A program made the position numbers and the translations under genes. The notes below the pieces were generated by a model. That model did no database searches. It had not been told where the DNA came from and was given only the letters and a program-made list of their open reading frames with translations. A stretch of DNA of 64,000 nt from Bryopsis sp. KO-2023 (Eukaryota; Chlorophyta; Ulvophyceae; Bryopsidales; Bryopsidaceae): NCBI GenBank assembly GCA_030272585.1, contig BSYQ01000012.1:1736001-1800000 (forward strand), written 5' to 3'. Shown one piece after another: positions 55,201-64,000 of the stretch; positions within the stretch are counted from its first letter, which is position 1, and each line of letters opens with the position of its first letter.

Positions 55201-55950
55201 CAGGACTTGGCAGAATTTTTCCCAAGATAAAGATCCGTCCTTGAGTTCTTCCTTGGGTACCCTGACCAATAAATGTCGGCGGGGTTTTGATCCGAGGAAA
55301 GTAGGTGCAATCACTCCCCACTCCTCTCTTGGGACTTTTGCTGCCCTGAAGTACATGGCTAATTTCAAACTGAATTCTGGCCACGGGACTTTGCCTTGGT
55401 ACTTTTCAAGTTCATCAGCATTCACCCTTCTGGTTTTGCCCAGGCTAGCATCTTTCTCTTCTTTGGTCACTCCAGACCTGAGAGTGCTAGGGACTGGGGT
55501 CCCTCTGTTTTTTCACTTGGAGAGCCCTCATTTACTTCCTCCAGAACAAACCCTTCTTCTAAGGCAAGTACCTCTTGTTCTTCTTGACCTATGGTCAATC
55601 TTTGTTTTAGTTTCCTTTGAACACAAAAACAACACAACAAAAAGACAGGAATTTTGCCCAAAATTTTGAAACCCAACTTTTATCGCTTCACTAGCCCTTC
55701 GAGGACCTCTTGGGTCTCCTCGAACTCACAGAACTAGCTTTCAACCGATTCAGAAAACAAACCCTAACTTTGTCGGGCTGTAACGTTTTGCGCAAAACTC
55801 TCATTGACTTCCAACAAGTTTTAACCGAAGCGCTCTGTTCTCGGCTTACGTTTAAACTCCTGTTTCGTCCAATTCCAAGTTCTTTTAACGTGTTATGTGT
55901 CAAAACGTGACGCGCTCTCATATGTTCCGAAACTAACTGTTACAAAAACC
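52235..55950 (-). mobile_element. Ty3/gypsy retroelement fossil (gag, protease, RT)
   Basis: The minus strand holds gag (about 55,900-54,350, with a CWFCGESWARGHKC zinc knuckle near 54,700), a protease-like region (53,784-53,485, FDIILGDTWL) and a reverse transcriptase (53,266-52,306, with VPKKSGGFRMCIDYRGLN, LIYLDDVLIYS and YLGFIVGPKG). RNase H and integrase are not found downstream, so it is truncated. It is broken in several places and no LTR pair was recognised; clearly old. The RT is of the chromovirus/gypsy kind, so the chromodomain piece at 48.5 kb may be of the same family. Confidence 0.8.
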
Positions 55951-56514
55951 TCCCAGAACCCTCGAAGCCTCTTTAACCCATCAAACCCCCACTTATTGAT
56001 GGGACCTTTGACGTCATGTCATTAGGACGAGGCTCCAGGGCTCTTGAGCTATAGGATCTTTTATTGGGATCCTATGCACCTTAAGCTCTGACTAGGCTAT
56101 CACTAGCGTCCATAGCTAGTTTTTAGCTCTAGCTAGTGCATACTGGAAATCTCGGTGATCATTTGTAACATTCAGTGTGCATTGCACACTTTGCAACACG
56201 TCTCACTTAAGGACGCGTAGTTTTGCGATCTTATATTTTAATACCTCTTTTATCAAAATCGAAACCCGGACGCTAACGTTATGACAATGCAGGGCGTCAC
56301 GACGAAATCTGTAGGGCTGGCAGCCGCCTTTGGATTTGAAAAAGAGCCTTAAGTAGAAATGGCGTTGTTGTGCTGTATTTTGTCAATGAAAGCCTCCCTG
56401 CACGTTCGGATTAAGTCCGACCCGGGGAGAACGCGTCCTGGCTTCACCTACTCCTCCATATTTCGCTGCATGAATGATCAGCGACCATAAACTCAGACCA
56501 AAGTATTTTCGAAC
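55951..56514. other. Intergenic between the gypsy fossil and the CACTA element
   Basis: About 560 bp with no recognised gene. CTAG-rich stretch at 56,090-56,140. Confidence 0.45.
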
Positions 56515-56517
56515 ATT

Positions 56518-56550
56518 CACTATAGGATTTGACCCCTAATACGCTGTGAA
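56518..56550 (+). repeat. CACTA left terminal inverted repeat
   Basis: 33 bp, starting CACTATAGGATTTGACCCC and ending ACGCTGTGAA. It exactly matches the reverse complement of 59,989-60,021. Confidence 0.9.
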
Positions 56551-57091
56551 AATTTGCGACAATTCTGGCGAACACAAGCGCTGAAAACGAAAAGGGGAGT
56601 TCACGCTTGAAACGCGAGGGAAACGGCTCGATATGACGGCGTTTGACTTCACTTGGCAATTTGCGTCGGTCAGTGGCGTTGTGGGCTCTTTTTTCGCGTA
56701 TCAGTTTCGGACCCCCACGACCACAAGACGTCAAGGAAAATAATTTTTAGAAAAAAACTGGTAAAACGCACAGGAGACGGCCTGAGGTGACGGGGTTCGA
56801 CTCCCCTTGGCGTTTTGCTCTGGATAGAGACCTTCTGGGCCCTTCTTGCACGGAATCTTATCAACTGTTTTTGGGATGTTTTTAGGAAGAAGGCTCATGT
56901 TTGTTTGTTTTCTTTCGTGGTTAGCATGCCTTGTGGAAGTTTTTTTTTGTTTTGGAACGCGTTGCAAGGCCGTGTTGTATCGCCATAGACGAGCTTTAAG
57001 CTAGAGGCAACGATCCCCTTGCGTCGCCTGAGGGGGCCGGTGAAAATGTCACCCAGGAGGTCGAAAACGAGTCGCATACTACTGGACGGTT

Positions 57092-57765
57092 GTGGTAAAC
57101 ACCGAAAACTACCGAAAACCACCGAAAACTACCGAAAACTACCGAAAACCACCGAAAACTAGCGAAAACCACCGAAAACTACTCACGAAAACCACCGAAA
57201 ACTACCGAAAACTACCGAAAACTATAAAAATCGACATGATAAAACGAAAACTTGAACAGTAAAAATAAATTTATAACAGGGAGTCCACTGAAAAAAACCA
57301 TTACACACAAAAGAAACTAATACATTCATTTTGTTTATATGAGTGAATATGTTATAAATGGTATGGACTCTTGGTTTGGTTCCAGTGGCTCCTTGATTGG
57401 TTGACTCGGGCTCGAATCCCGAGGGTCACACTTGCATACCCACTTGCCGATAAGTACTATCACTCGGAGACTCACTTGTTACCACTCTGAAAGCAAATGT
57501 CTTGTTTGAAATAGTTTTGAATATTTATCTTTCCCTTTTCCTTTTATAAAGGGTAATCGCTGCATAGTTACAGTTTTTATAGTTTTCGGTAGTTTTCGTG
57601 AGTAGTTTTCAGTAGTTTTCGGTAGTTTTCGGTAGTTTTCGGTGGTTTTCGTGAGTAGTTTTCGGTGGTTTTCGGTGGTTTTCGGTGGTTTTCGGTAGTT
57701 TTCGGTGGTTTTCGGTAGTTTTCGGTAGTTTTCGGTGGTTTTCGGTGGTTTTCGGTGTTTACCAC
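57092..57765. repeat. Foldback of (ACCGAAAACY)n arrays
   Basis: Left arm 57,092-57,225 and right arm 57,574-57,765 are arrays of the decamer ACCGAAAACT/ACCGAAAACC in opposite orientation, bounded by GGTAAACACCG and its inverse CGGTGTTTACC. The loop is about 350 bp. Both arms share the same CTCACGAAAACC interruption, so they arose from one another. Inside the loop, CTCGGGCTCGAATCCCGAG at about 57,405 resembles a tRNA T-arm/B box. Confidence 0.8.
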
Positions 57766-58026
57766 GACCCATACTGGAACTCGTAAAGCCCTTACATCCC
57801 GTTCTTGTTCCAGGGTTCGTTCACATATGGTTTTGGTAAAGCGTTGGACCAAGAGAAAGCGAAAGGTATCCCAGTTCCAGGAGTTGGTCAAGTGAAAAAA
57901 GTGGTCGGTGAATATTAATTAACATCATTTAGAATCCCCAAGATTAGCACAACCAAATCGAACTCCAGGGGTTATGATCGAAGATCTCCGAAGCATCGCG
58001 AGCGTGGGAAAGTTGGGCGACGCAGA

Positions 58027-58993
58027 CACGGCTCGCCGTCGCGTCAAGTGAAAATGGACGACTTTCTGGGCGTGATGCATTGGTCCGCGGAAGCCACGAA
58101 CCCGAAGTCAAGCGCTGTCTCTTTCGGTAAGTGTTTGTTTGGTGCGACGTGGCGTCTGGGTGAATAACGTCCTTTTGAGGTCGTAGATTCAAGCTGGAAG
58201 TGCAAAAGAGTTCGAACCTTCGCTCTCAGCGATGTCGCTTGACTCGCTGCAAGAGTCGCGGCTTCCAAAGGTTAGATCTCAATTTAGAAGCCAGGCAACA
58301 GTCGCGAGTTGAGTGTATTTCCACTACATAATTAACATACTTGCAGACTTTTGGCCTTCAAAAGACTGCTGTGATTCCTTGTGAGTTGCAACAGTTGCAG
58401 GGACTGCTATTAATTTTATTTGGTGAGGGCTCAGCACCCATGAATGCATTTTCAACTTTTTGCTCTGAAATTCTCAAATCTCTGATGATCATGAACTTGT
58501 ACTTACTTGTCTATTTTTTTTTTTTGAAAGGTGGACAAACTGCCTTAGATGATGACAAAAACTATCTGATTGAATTCTTAGTGTCAGGTGGGATGTTGGA
58601 TGAATGACCTTGCTGAGCTCTCCCTTGGGAGTGGTCACTCTCGGCCAACTAGTGCAGGCCGGGACAATGCCTCTTGTTGAATCCATTCTATCCGTGGTTG
58701 CAGTCTCTTGCCAACCTGGTGAGTGCCTTGGCCTGTTTCACAAGGTCATGTTTGGATTTAGAGATTTTCGAGAGAACTGCACGAAGGAAAACACTCTGCG
58801 CATGAAGACCAGTTTTAGGACTCTTGTCAACCCCTCGACACTCAAAGAAGGGGATTGTGGAGTGGCGTTGGCTTTGTGTTGCTCGGACAACACTTCAAGG
58901 GTGCGATGGACCAGAACTATCGCAAGTTTGAACGGTGAGAAATGCAAGGAAGGATGGATTAAATGTACAGAGCTTCACCCACCGGAACTCTAG
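58027..58993 (+). pseudogene. Captured host-gene fragment inside the CACTA element
   Basis: Exon-like pieces with splice signals. An ATG at 58,050 opens MDDFLGVMHWSAEATNPKSS and runs to the donor GGTAAGTG near 58,126. After CTTGCAG near 58,346 comes TFGLQKTAVIPCELQQL. A larger open piece (58,604-58,993) ends in KCKEGWIKCTELHPPEL and a stop. Phases between the first two pieces do not agree, so this is probably a non-functional capture. FGL......PC...Q faintly recalls the catalytic-Cys region of MINDY deubiquitinases; I give that little weight. CACTA elements are known to pick up host exons. Confidence 0.4.
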
Positions 58994-59639
58994 AAAGAAA
59001 GTGTGAATGAAATTGCTTAGTTGTGAACCATTCATTCCCTGAAAATATACTGCTGGTTCTCTAGGGGCTTTGTGATCACAAGCCTTTGACGAAAGAGCTA
59101 ACTGGCTTATAGAATGTTATATGGCTGGAGGCAGGTAACTGTGGAAGAAATTGTTCATCTGAGAATCACAGCAGAATGATAGGAAGTGGTGGTGAAATGA
59201 GGTTTGGTGCCCAGGTATGTGAGGCACTGAAGTTACCTCAGTGAGGTAGGCGTTCAAAGGGGCTTCATATTTTCATGTTCAAGGCACTTAACTTTTTATT
59301 TGGGTTCAGGTTTGTGACTTTGTTTCCGCCTTGTTCCAATCCTCGTGACGGTGGTCTTTGTTTAGGAGAGCTTGCTGGTGGTGGGGGTGGCTGTGTTTCG
59401 ACCTGAAGGATCGGCTCCTCAACAAGAGCTAAAGTCAGATTGGAGGCCTAATGCAGAATCCACAAAAGGGGCAGAAAAAAAAGAAATTGAAAGAAAGAGG
59501 GATAGAGAATATTTGGAGGGAAGGAATTCCACCTCAGTGCTCTATCAATCAGAATTGAGGCTGATTGGAACATAGCTCAGTTCGATTCTGGGCTGGCCTC
59601 CACAATTTAGTATATATACAGAGTAAAACAAACGGGGTG

Positions 59640-59850
59640 TAATGCTGTGAAAAGAGAAATCACCGTGAGCATCATATCGTCTTTTAAAACGCTGTGAAAT
59701 TGTCCAATAACACTGTGACAAAAATGTTGTGGAATGATCCGATAACACCGTGAAATTGTCCGATAACACTGTGACAAAAACGTTGTGAAATGGTCCGATA
59801 ACACTGTGAACAAAAAACGCTGTGAAATAGTCCAATAACACTGTGACATT
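59640..59850. repeat. Subterminal repeats of the CACTA element
   Basis: At least five imperfect copies of ATAACACTGTGACAAAAACG and TTGTGAAATGGTCCG-type units, 30-45 bp apart, near the right end. In CACTA elements such arrays bind transposase. Confidence 0.65.
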
Positions 59851-59894
59851 TCCACGCTTGGCCTCCGATTTGACGTCTTTTTCATTTGCATTGA

Positions 59895-59965
59895 TTCACA
59901 TCGTGCTCACTGCGCTCTACAACGTTTTGTAAAAACGTCGCAGAGAGCAGTGAGCACGATGTGAA
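59895..59965. repeat. Long hairpin near the CACTA right end
   Basis: TTCACATCGTGCTCACTGC pairs with GCAGTGAGCACGATGTGAA, extended imperfectly to a stem of about 33 bp. A second hairpin, AATACGCTGTG...CACAGCGTATT (59,974-60,001), overlaps the terminal repeat. Confidence 0.85.
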
Positions 59966-59988
59966 GCGCAATCAATACGCTGTGCGCA

Positions 59989-60021
59989 TTCACAGCGTAT
60001 TAGGGGTCAAATCCTATAGTG
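59989..60021 (-). repeat. CACTA right terminal inverted repeat
   Basis: 33 bp, exact inverse of the left end, followed by ATT. Confidence 0.9.
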
Positions 60022-60024
60022 ATT

Positions 60025-61730
60025 TTGAGGGTGTGGGGAGTGAACACTGTGTCGAAAAAAAAAGAGTAGGAACAGAGTGTCAAAACAAACAGTGCGTTTC
60101 CAGAAGATTTTGTTCAATTCTTGGTTGAGAATGCTTGGGGAGAGGTGTTTTGTAAGAGAAAACGATTCTTGCTTTTCGAATTTTTTTTGGTTTTGTTTTT
60201 CCTGGAGTTATGATTGGTTTAACTAATCTTCATTCAGTCTTAACTAATCATTGTTCATGGACATCTTTTTATGAATAAGTTCGTTTTCTGATTTTTGCTC
60301 TGGATTTTCTGAAAAATTTGAACTCATGGACATGGAAAGATTCTTGTTACAACTCAAAAACAGCCACACGTTTTTTCCAGTATAGTAATAATCCAAGGTC
60401 TCCTATTATTGTGAAAAAAAATCCCTCCAATACCGTCCACAAATTTGTTAGAAAATATAGCTTTCCTCAATAAATTAACAGACTTCTTTCAAAAACTATC
60501 ATTTGTGTTTCAACTTTGTTGTGTGTATTGCCCCCCAATAAATAAATCTCTGGATCAGTTTCCACTATAAAACAATGAGAATAATACAGTGAAGACAGAC
60601 AGGAGCAATAAAAAGAAAACAACGAATTCAAGAACACCTCAGAAGAAAAACGATTACTAGGAAAAATATTTTACAAAAAGAGCACACAGTGCCCGAGGAC
60701 CCGATTCGCCTATCCTCTTATTGTTTCAAACAAACATTATTATCAAAACTCTCTCCCAAGTCAATCTTAAAATCCTTGCTCATGACCCCAAACCATCACT
60801 GACAAACCAAACTCTGCAAACTAGATTTTACACTCCTTTCACTCCCCACACCAAAAACCCACCAAACAATCCTCAACGTCCATGCCATCCCACACCGTTC
60901 AACCAAACAATCCTCAACCTCATACCACACCCACCGTGGGTGAAGGCTTCTGATGATTTTTCAAGGGGTATTGGCATGGGAGTGCTATGAGAACCTAAAT
61001 CTGAGGGTGGGTGGACGATTTCAAGGTTTATCTGAGCTTTCCCCTGTTTGCTTCTTCAATCAGGCTTATCGGAAATACATACCACCTCTTACAGATGTTC
61101 ATAAAGACAAGCGACACAACTAGTATCTATGGATTACACTCAAATCACATTATTCAAACCCTGTTCTTCTAGGGTATTCCTAATACAGATTGCTTCTTTT
61201 CTGGCGGATTCGGTTTCTTTTTTTGCAAGACAGGGCTGCAGAGTGTTGGAGAACTGTACAGTACATGTAATGGCGTTACAAACAGTTTGTGAGTGTTTTC
61301 TTGGGATCTGATTCTTTGCTTACAATAAAAAAGCTGCTCAACTGAGTCCTGCAAGCCAGAAGGCTGCATTGCTGAGGGGTTAACATGTCGGTTTGATGGA
61401 ACATGTGGTGAGTCTGCCATTTTTTGACGAATCCATCTTGATCGAGCAAGAGTTGCTCGAGTGGATTTGAGCTTGTGTGACAACCTTGCTTCTATCTTCT
61501 TTCTTTTTTTTTTTTTGGTTTTGTTAGGGCTCCCCAGTGGGGCTGCTGCAGGACTTCATGCATTTTATAGTGTAGGCTTTTTGGGTCTTTGTAAGCCATG
61601 ATAAGAGTTTCCTGCCGAAACATTGAACTAGAGATTGTATTCTTCGCACCGTGCCATGCCGATGAGGGTGAAGTTCCAGTGGCTTTCAGGAGCATTCATT
61701 GTAAATTGACCAACAGGTTGATTGGCTTTC
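60025..61730. other. Intergenic, no recognised gene
   Basis: AT-rich. A C-rich stretch at 60,800-60,930 contains AACAATCCTCAAC twice (about 60,866 and 60,907). No gene, tRNA or mobile element was recognised. Confidence 0.45.
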
Positions 61731-61734
61731 ATAT

Positions 61735-61995
61735 CAGTGACACGATCTGTTCCAATTTTCTGAGGCCATACCAGAGAACTAGAATTTTTGTTTCTTTTGA
61801 GGCACTTCGGGCCATGGTCGACAATAAAAAACTATTGTCAGTGGCTCAGACAAACTTTAAAATTCGATCTTTTTTTCAGGCGTTGCATTTGAGTAAAGTC
61901 ATAATTTTTTTGTTTCTTGGTCTCATCAAGTTGATGTCAAACCGTGTCGAACTAACAAAGTGTAATATGTTCTCTTGTTGAAAAAAAGCATGCCT
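61735..61995 (+). repeat. Dispersed repeat, copy B
   Basis: Diverged partner of 14,870-15,110, in the same block order and including the CCATGGTCGACAATAAA core. No polyglycine exon is found next to it, so the repeat moved or was copied without the gene. No terminal repeats or target duplication are evident. Confidence 0.55.
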
Positions 61996-62139
61996 GTTGA
62001 ATGCGCCCTTGCTTCAGTCCCAAGATGTCCAAACAAAACTCGAAAAATTCCAGGAATTTACTTATTTTGTTTGTGCAAAAAAAAAAAAAATTCTCCTCGA
62101 TGTGTTTTCCCACCCTCCAAAAAGAGAGTTCGTATCTTC

Positions 62140-62800
62140 GTCCCTCACTATGGGAAATCGCGCTCTGTGCGGGGTGTTTTGGCAACCCCGCACAGAACCC
62201 TGAACAGTCACGCACAGAGTTAAAAACACCCCGCACGGCTCTGTTCCCCGGTTTGGCCCCGTATTGTGCGGGGTCCCGATTTAACCCCGCACAGACTGGA
62301 ACCCCGCACACAGAACCTGACGTCTTTCCCGTTGTGGGACCCCGCACAGATGAAACATAGCCCCGTACAGTGTGCGGGGTATCCTATTCTCTGTACGGGG
62401 GTGCCGTGCGGGGTGGATATGAAAGACGTCGGGTTCTGTGTGCGGGGTTCCAGTCTGTGCGGGGTTAAATCGGGACCCCGCACAATACGGGGCCAAACCG
62501 GGGAACAGAGCCGTGCGGGGTGTTTTTAACTCTGTGCGTGACGGTTCAGGGTTCTGTGCCATTAATGAAACACCCCGCACAGGAGGGCCAGACCCCCGCA
62601 CAACTGTGCGGGGTCTCTGTGCGGGGTGACTGTGCGGGCTCCTTTTGTGTGTGTACGGGGTGATTGTGAAAGGCGTGTGCCGGCGTATTTCGTTCCTGTG
62701 CAGGGTGATCATGACAATCGTGTGCGGGGTTCTAGTCTGTGCGGGATCGCTGTGCGGGGTTCTACTGTGTGTATGCTGGGTGATTGTAGAAACACATCTG
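62140..62800. repeat. GTGCGGGGT minisatellite-like array
   Basis: More than twenty copies of TGTGCGGGGT or its inverse, with irregular spacing, span the inverted repeat and continue to 62,800 (for example at 62,607, 62,619, 62,722 and 62,753). Confidence 0.7.
62190..62559. repeat. Nearly perfect 139-bp inverted repeat
   Basis: Arms 62,190-62,328 and 62,421-62,559 are inverse copies with two differences that I can find, around a 92-bp spacer. Weaker matching extends outward to about 62,167 and 62,582. The arms consist largely of CCCCGCAC/GTGCGGGG units. There are no ORFs of note; the structure could extrude as a cruciform or be a foldback element. Confidence 0.9.
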
Positions 62801-64000
62801 TGCAGCTTCATGATGACAATATGGTTGTTACAATAAAACAACAATGACAAAACCCCTTTTTAAATGTACACCCCATTTTATGATCGAAGACTTGCCCATT
62901 CCCACTTATTCCAAAATAGAAATAGAAACTAAAAAAATAGCCCAAAACCATGAACTCTGATCCTGCCATTCCGACCCTGCGCTTGTCTTTCAATAATACA
63001 GAGCTCGTTGAACATATAAATACCCATCTGACCCACTTCTAACCATTTTTTAATTGTTTTATCAGCAAAGCAGAATAAGGCACATGAGGTGCAATTGTTC
63101 AAATGTTCATAATAACTGCAACATATGTTGTCATATGCATATGAATCCAGGTTCACTGAGGTTGGAAAAGTCTTGATAAAGTCCGTCTCCTGAATCAAAA
63201 CCAAATACTAAAAACGTTTTTTAAGAAAACAATGCGCACGTATGATACCAGAAACAAAACAAGCATGTTGCACCTTGATCGAAAAAAGGGGGGGCGGAAA
63301 TCACCCTATCCAGCTTCCCTTTGCAATTGTTGTTACCTTTTTTTCATGGGGTGGGCAGGCTGCCCATTCTAACACACCTCCATCTTCCTTTTTCTGCTGG
63401 GATTGGTCTTTTTGATCCTCCGACCGAGCGGGCTGGCATTCTCGAATGATCTTCACTGTACCTCATCTTTACGGACAAAAGAATACATCCCCCCTCCCAT
63501 AGACCCATGAGCTGATTAGCCCGGCCATCGAATCCCTCACTGCCTGGCAGACAAAACCAGGTGTCAACCCCCCCCCCAACCCAATGGAATGGCCTGCCCA
63601 ATCAACAAGAACTAGGATCTGGTGTGTGCCGTATCATGCGAATTTTGTACATTTCCTGCGTCCAAGGGTTGGAATAAATCAGTTGTTTCAAGAAAAGTAA
63701 AAGCCACCTCAACATGTTTTATTTTCTGCCTATTTCCCTTACTGCAAAAGAAGGTTCCTGCTACATGAAATGCATCTTGCTGACGCACCCACAGCATAAT
63801 TCCCTGTAACACACCAGGGCATTTTTTTATGTTTTATAACACACTGTCCATGTTTTTTAACACACTGGGGACTGTCCATGTCGACCCCATGCAAGACCAA
63901 GAGCCTCCCCTGGGTGTGTGGATGAAAGCAACTACGAGGTCACATTACAAGACATCAAAGGAATCGAAAAAAGAGTTCGATCAAAAGCTCAGTTGAAGTA
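62801..64000. other. Intergenic, no recognised gene
   Basis: Mixed composition. A short repeat, TTTTATAACACACTG/TTTTTTAACACACTG, occurs at about 63,832-63,866. No gene recognised up to the window end. Confidence 0.4.

Larger units (their letters stand above)
56518..60021. mobile_element. CACTA-type DNA transposon, non-autonomous, 3.5 kb
   Basis: Perfect 33-bp terminal inverted repeats, 56,518-56,550 and 59,989-60,021, begin CACTATAGGATTTGACCCC. The direct flanks are ATT on both sides (56,515-56,517 and 60,022-60,024). Ends beginning CACTA with 3-bp duplications are the hallmark of the CACTA/EnSpm superfamily. The right end has subterminal repeats and hairpins, also typical. No transposase is recognised inside; instead there are a foldback decamer array and exon-like host sequence. 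Perfect ends suggest a fairly recent insertion. Confidence 0.82.

Noticed and set aside
57105-57760. Minus-strand protein made of ENYRKPPKTT-type repeats
   Set aside because: It is the translation of the noncoding decamer array in one frame.
58604-58993. Functional gene inside the CACTA element
   Set aside because: Upstream pieces do not join in frame and there is no clear start in this frame.
62140-62800. CRISPR-like array
   Set aside because: GTGCGGGGT units are short, overlapping and irregularly spaced, occur in both orientations and lie in a eukaryotic genome.

Overview
This is nuclear DNA of an intron-rich eukaryote. Genes are split by GT-AG introns, a tRNA-Leu has internal-promoter architecture, and LTR retrotransposons, a LINE, a CACTA-type transposon and small inverted-repeat elements are present. 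I cannot name the species; a protist or alga is my best guess, because the main gene is a bacterial-type alpha-2-macroglobulin and not the usual animal form. There is no sign of a bacterial or organellar genome.

Layout. Positions 1-10,319 and about 34,362-39,080 are diverged copies of one locus in opposite orientation, with their A2M genes pointing toward each other. The right copy (minus strand, 22,748 to about 36,630) runs through about 33 exons and ends in an EGF-like domain. The left copy (plus strand) has only the first eight exons, is cut off inside exon 8, and carries a whole-looking LTR retrotransposon (4,077-9,562) inside exon 6. Both arms share a divergent, partly decayed transcription unit, an old LTR relic and a damaged tRNA-Leu gene. 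A 197-bp inverted-repeat element sits only in the right arm.

Between the A2M copies (10.3-22.7 kb) lie unrecognised sequence, a short tandem repeat containing splice-like sites, a small secreted polyglycine gene (minus, 15.1-15.95 kb) with a TATA box, an intact tRNA-Leu(UAA) at 16.5 kb, and a two-ORF LINE (17.2-22.3 kb, minus) with both ORFs open.

From about 39.1 to 56 kb the DNA is mostly AT-rich and full of decayed retroelements (Ty3/gypsy gag, protease, RT and chromodomain pieces on the minus strand), plus a short GC-rich island and a few unplaced ORFs. A CACTA-type element (56,518-60,021, 33-bp inverted ends, 3-bp target duplication) carries a foldback decamer array and pieces of what looks like a host gene. 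The last 4 kb hold a second copy of a dispersed repeat and a nearly perfect 139-bp inverted repeat built of GTGCGGGGT-like units.

Functionally, the host content is one long secreted-type A2M gene (protease-trap family), its broken partner, a short secreted glycine-rich protein and a tRNA gene. The rest records repeated mobile-element insertion, some of it datable because the two arms give filled and empty versions of the same site.
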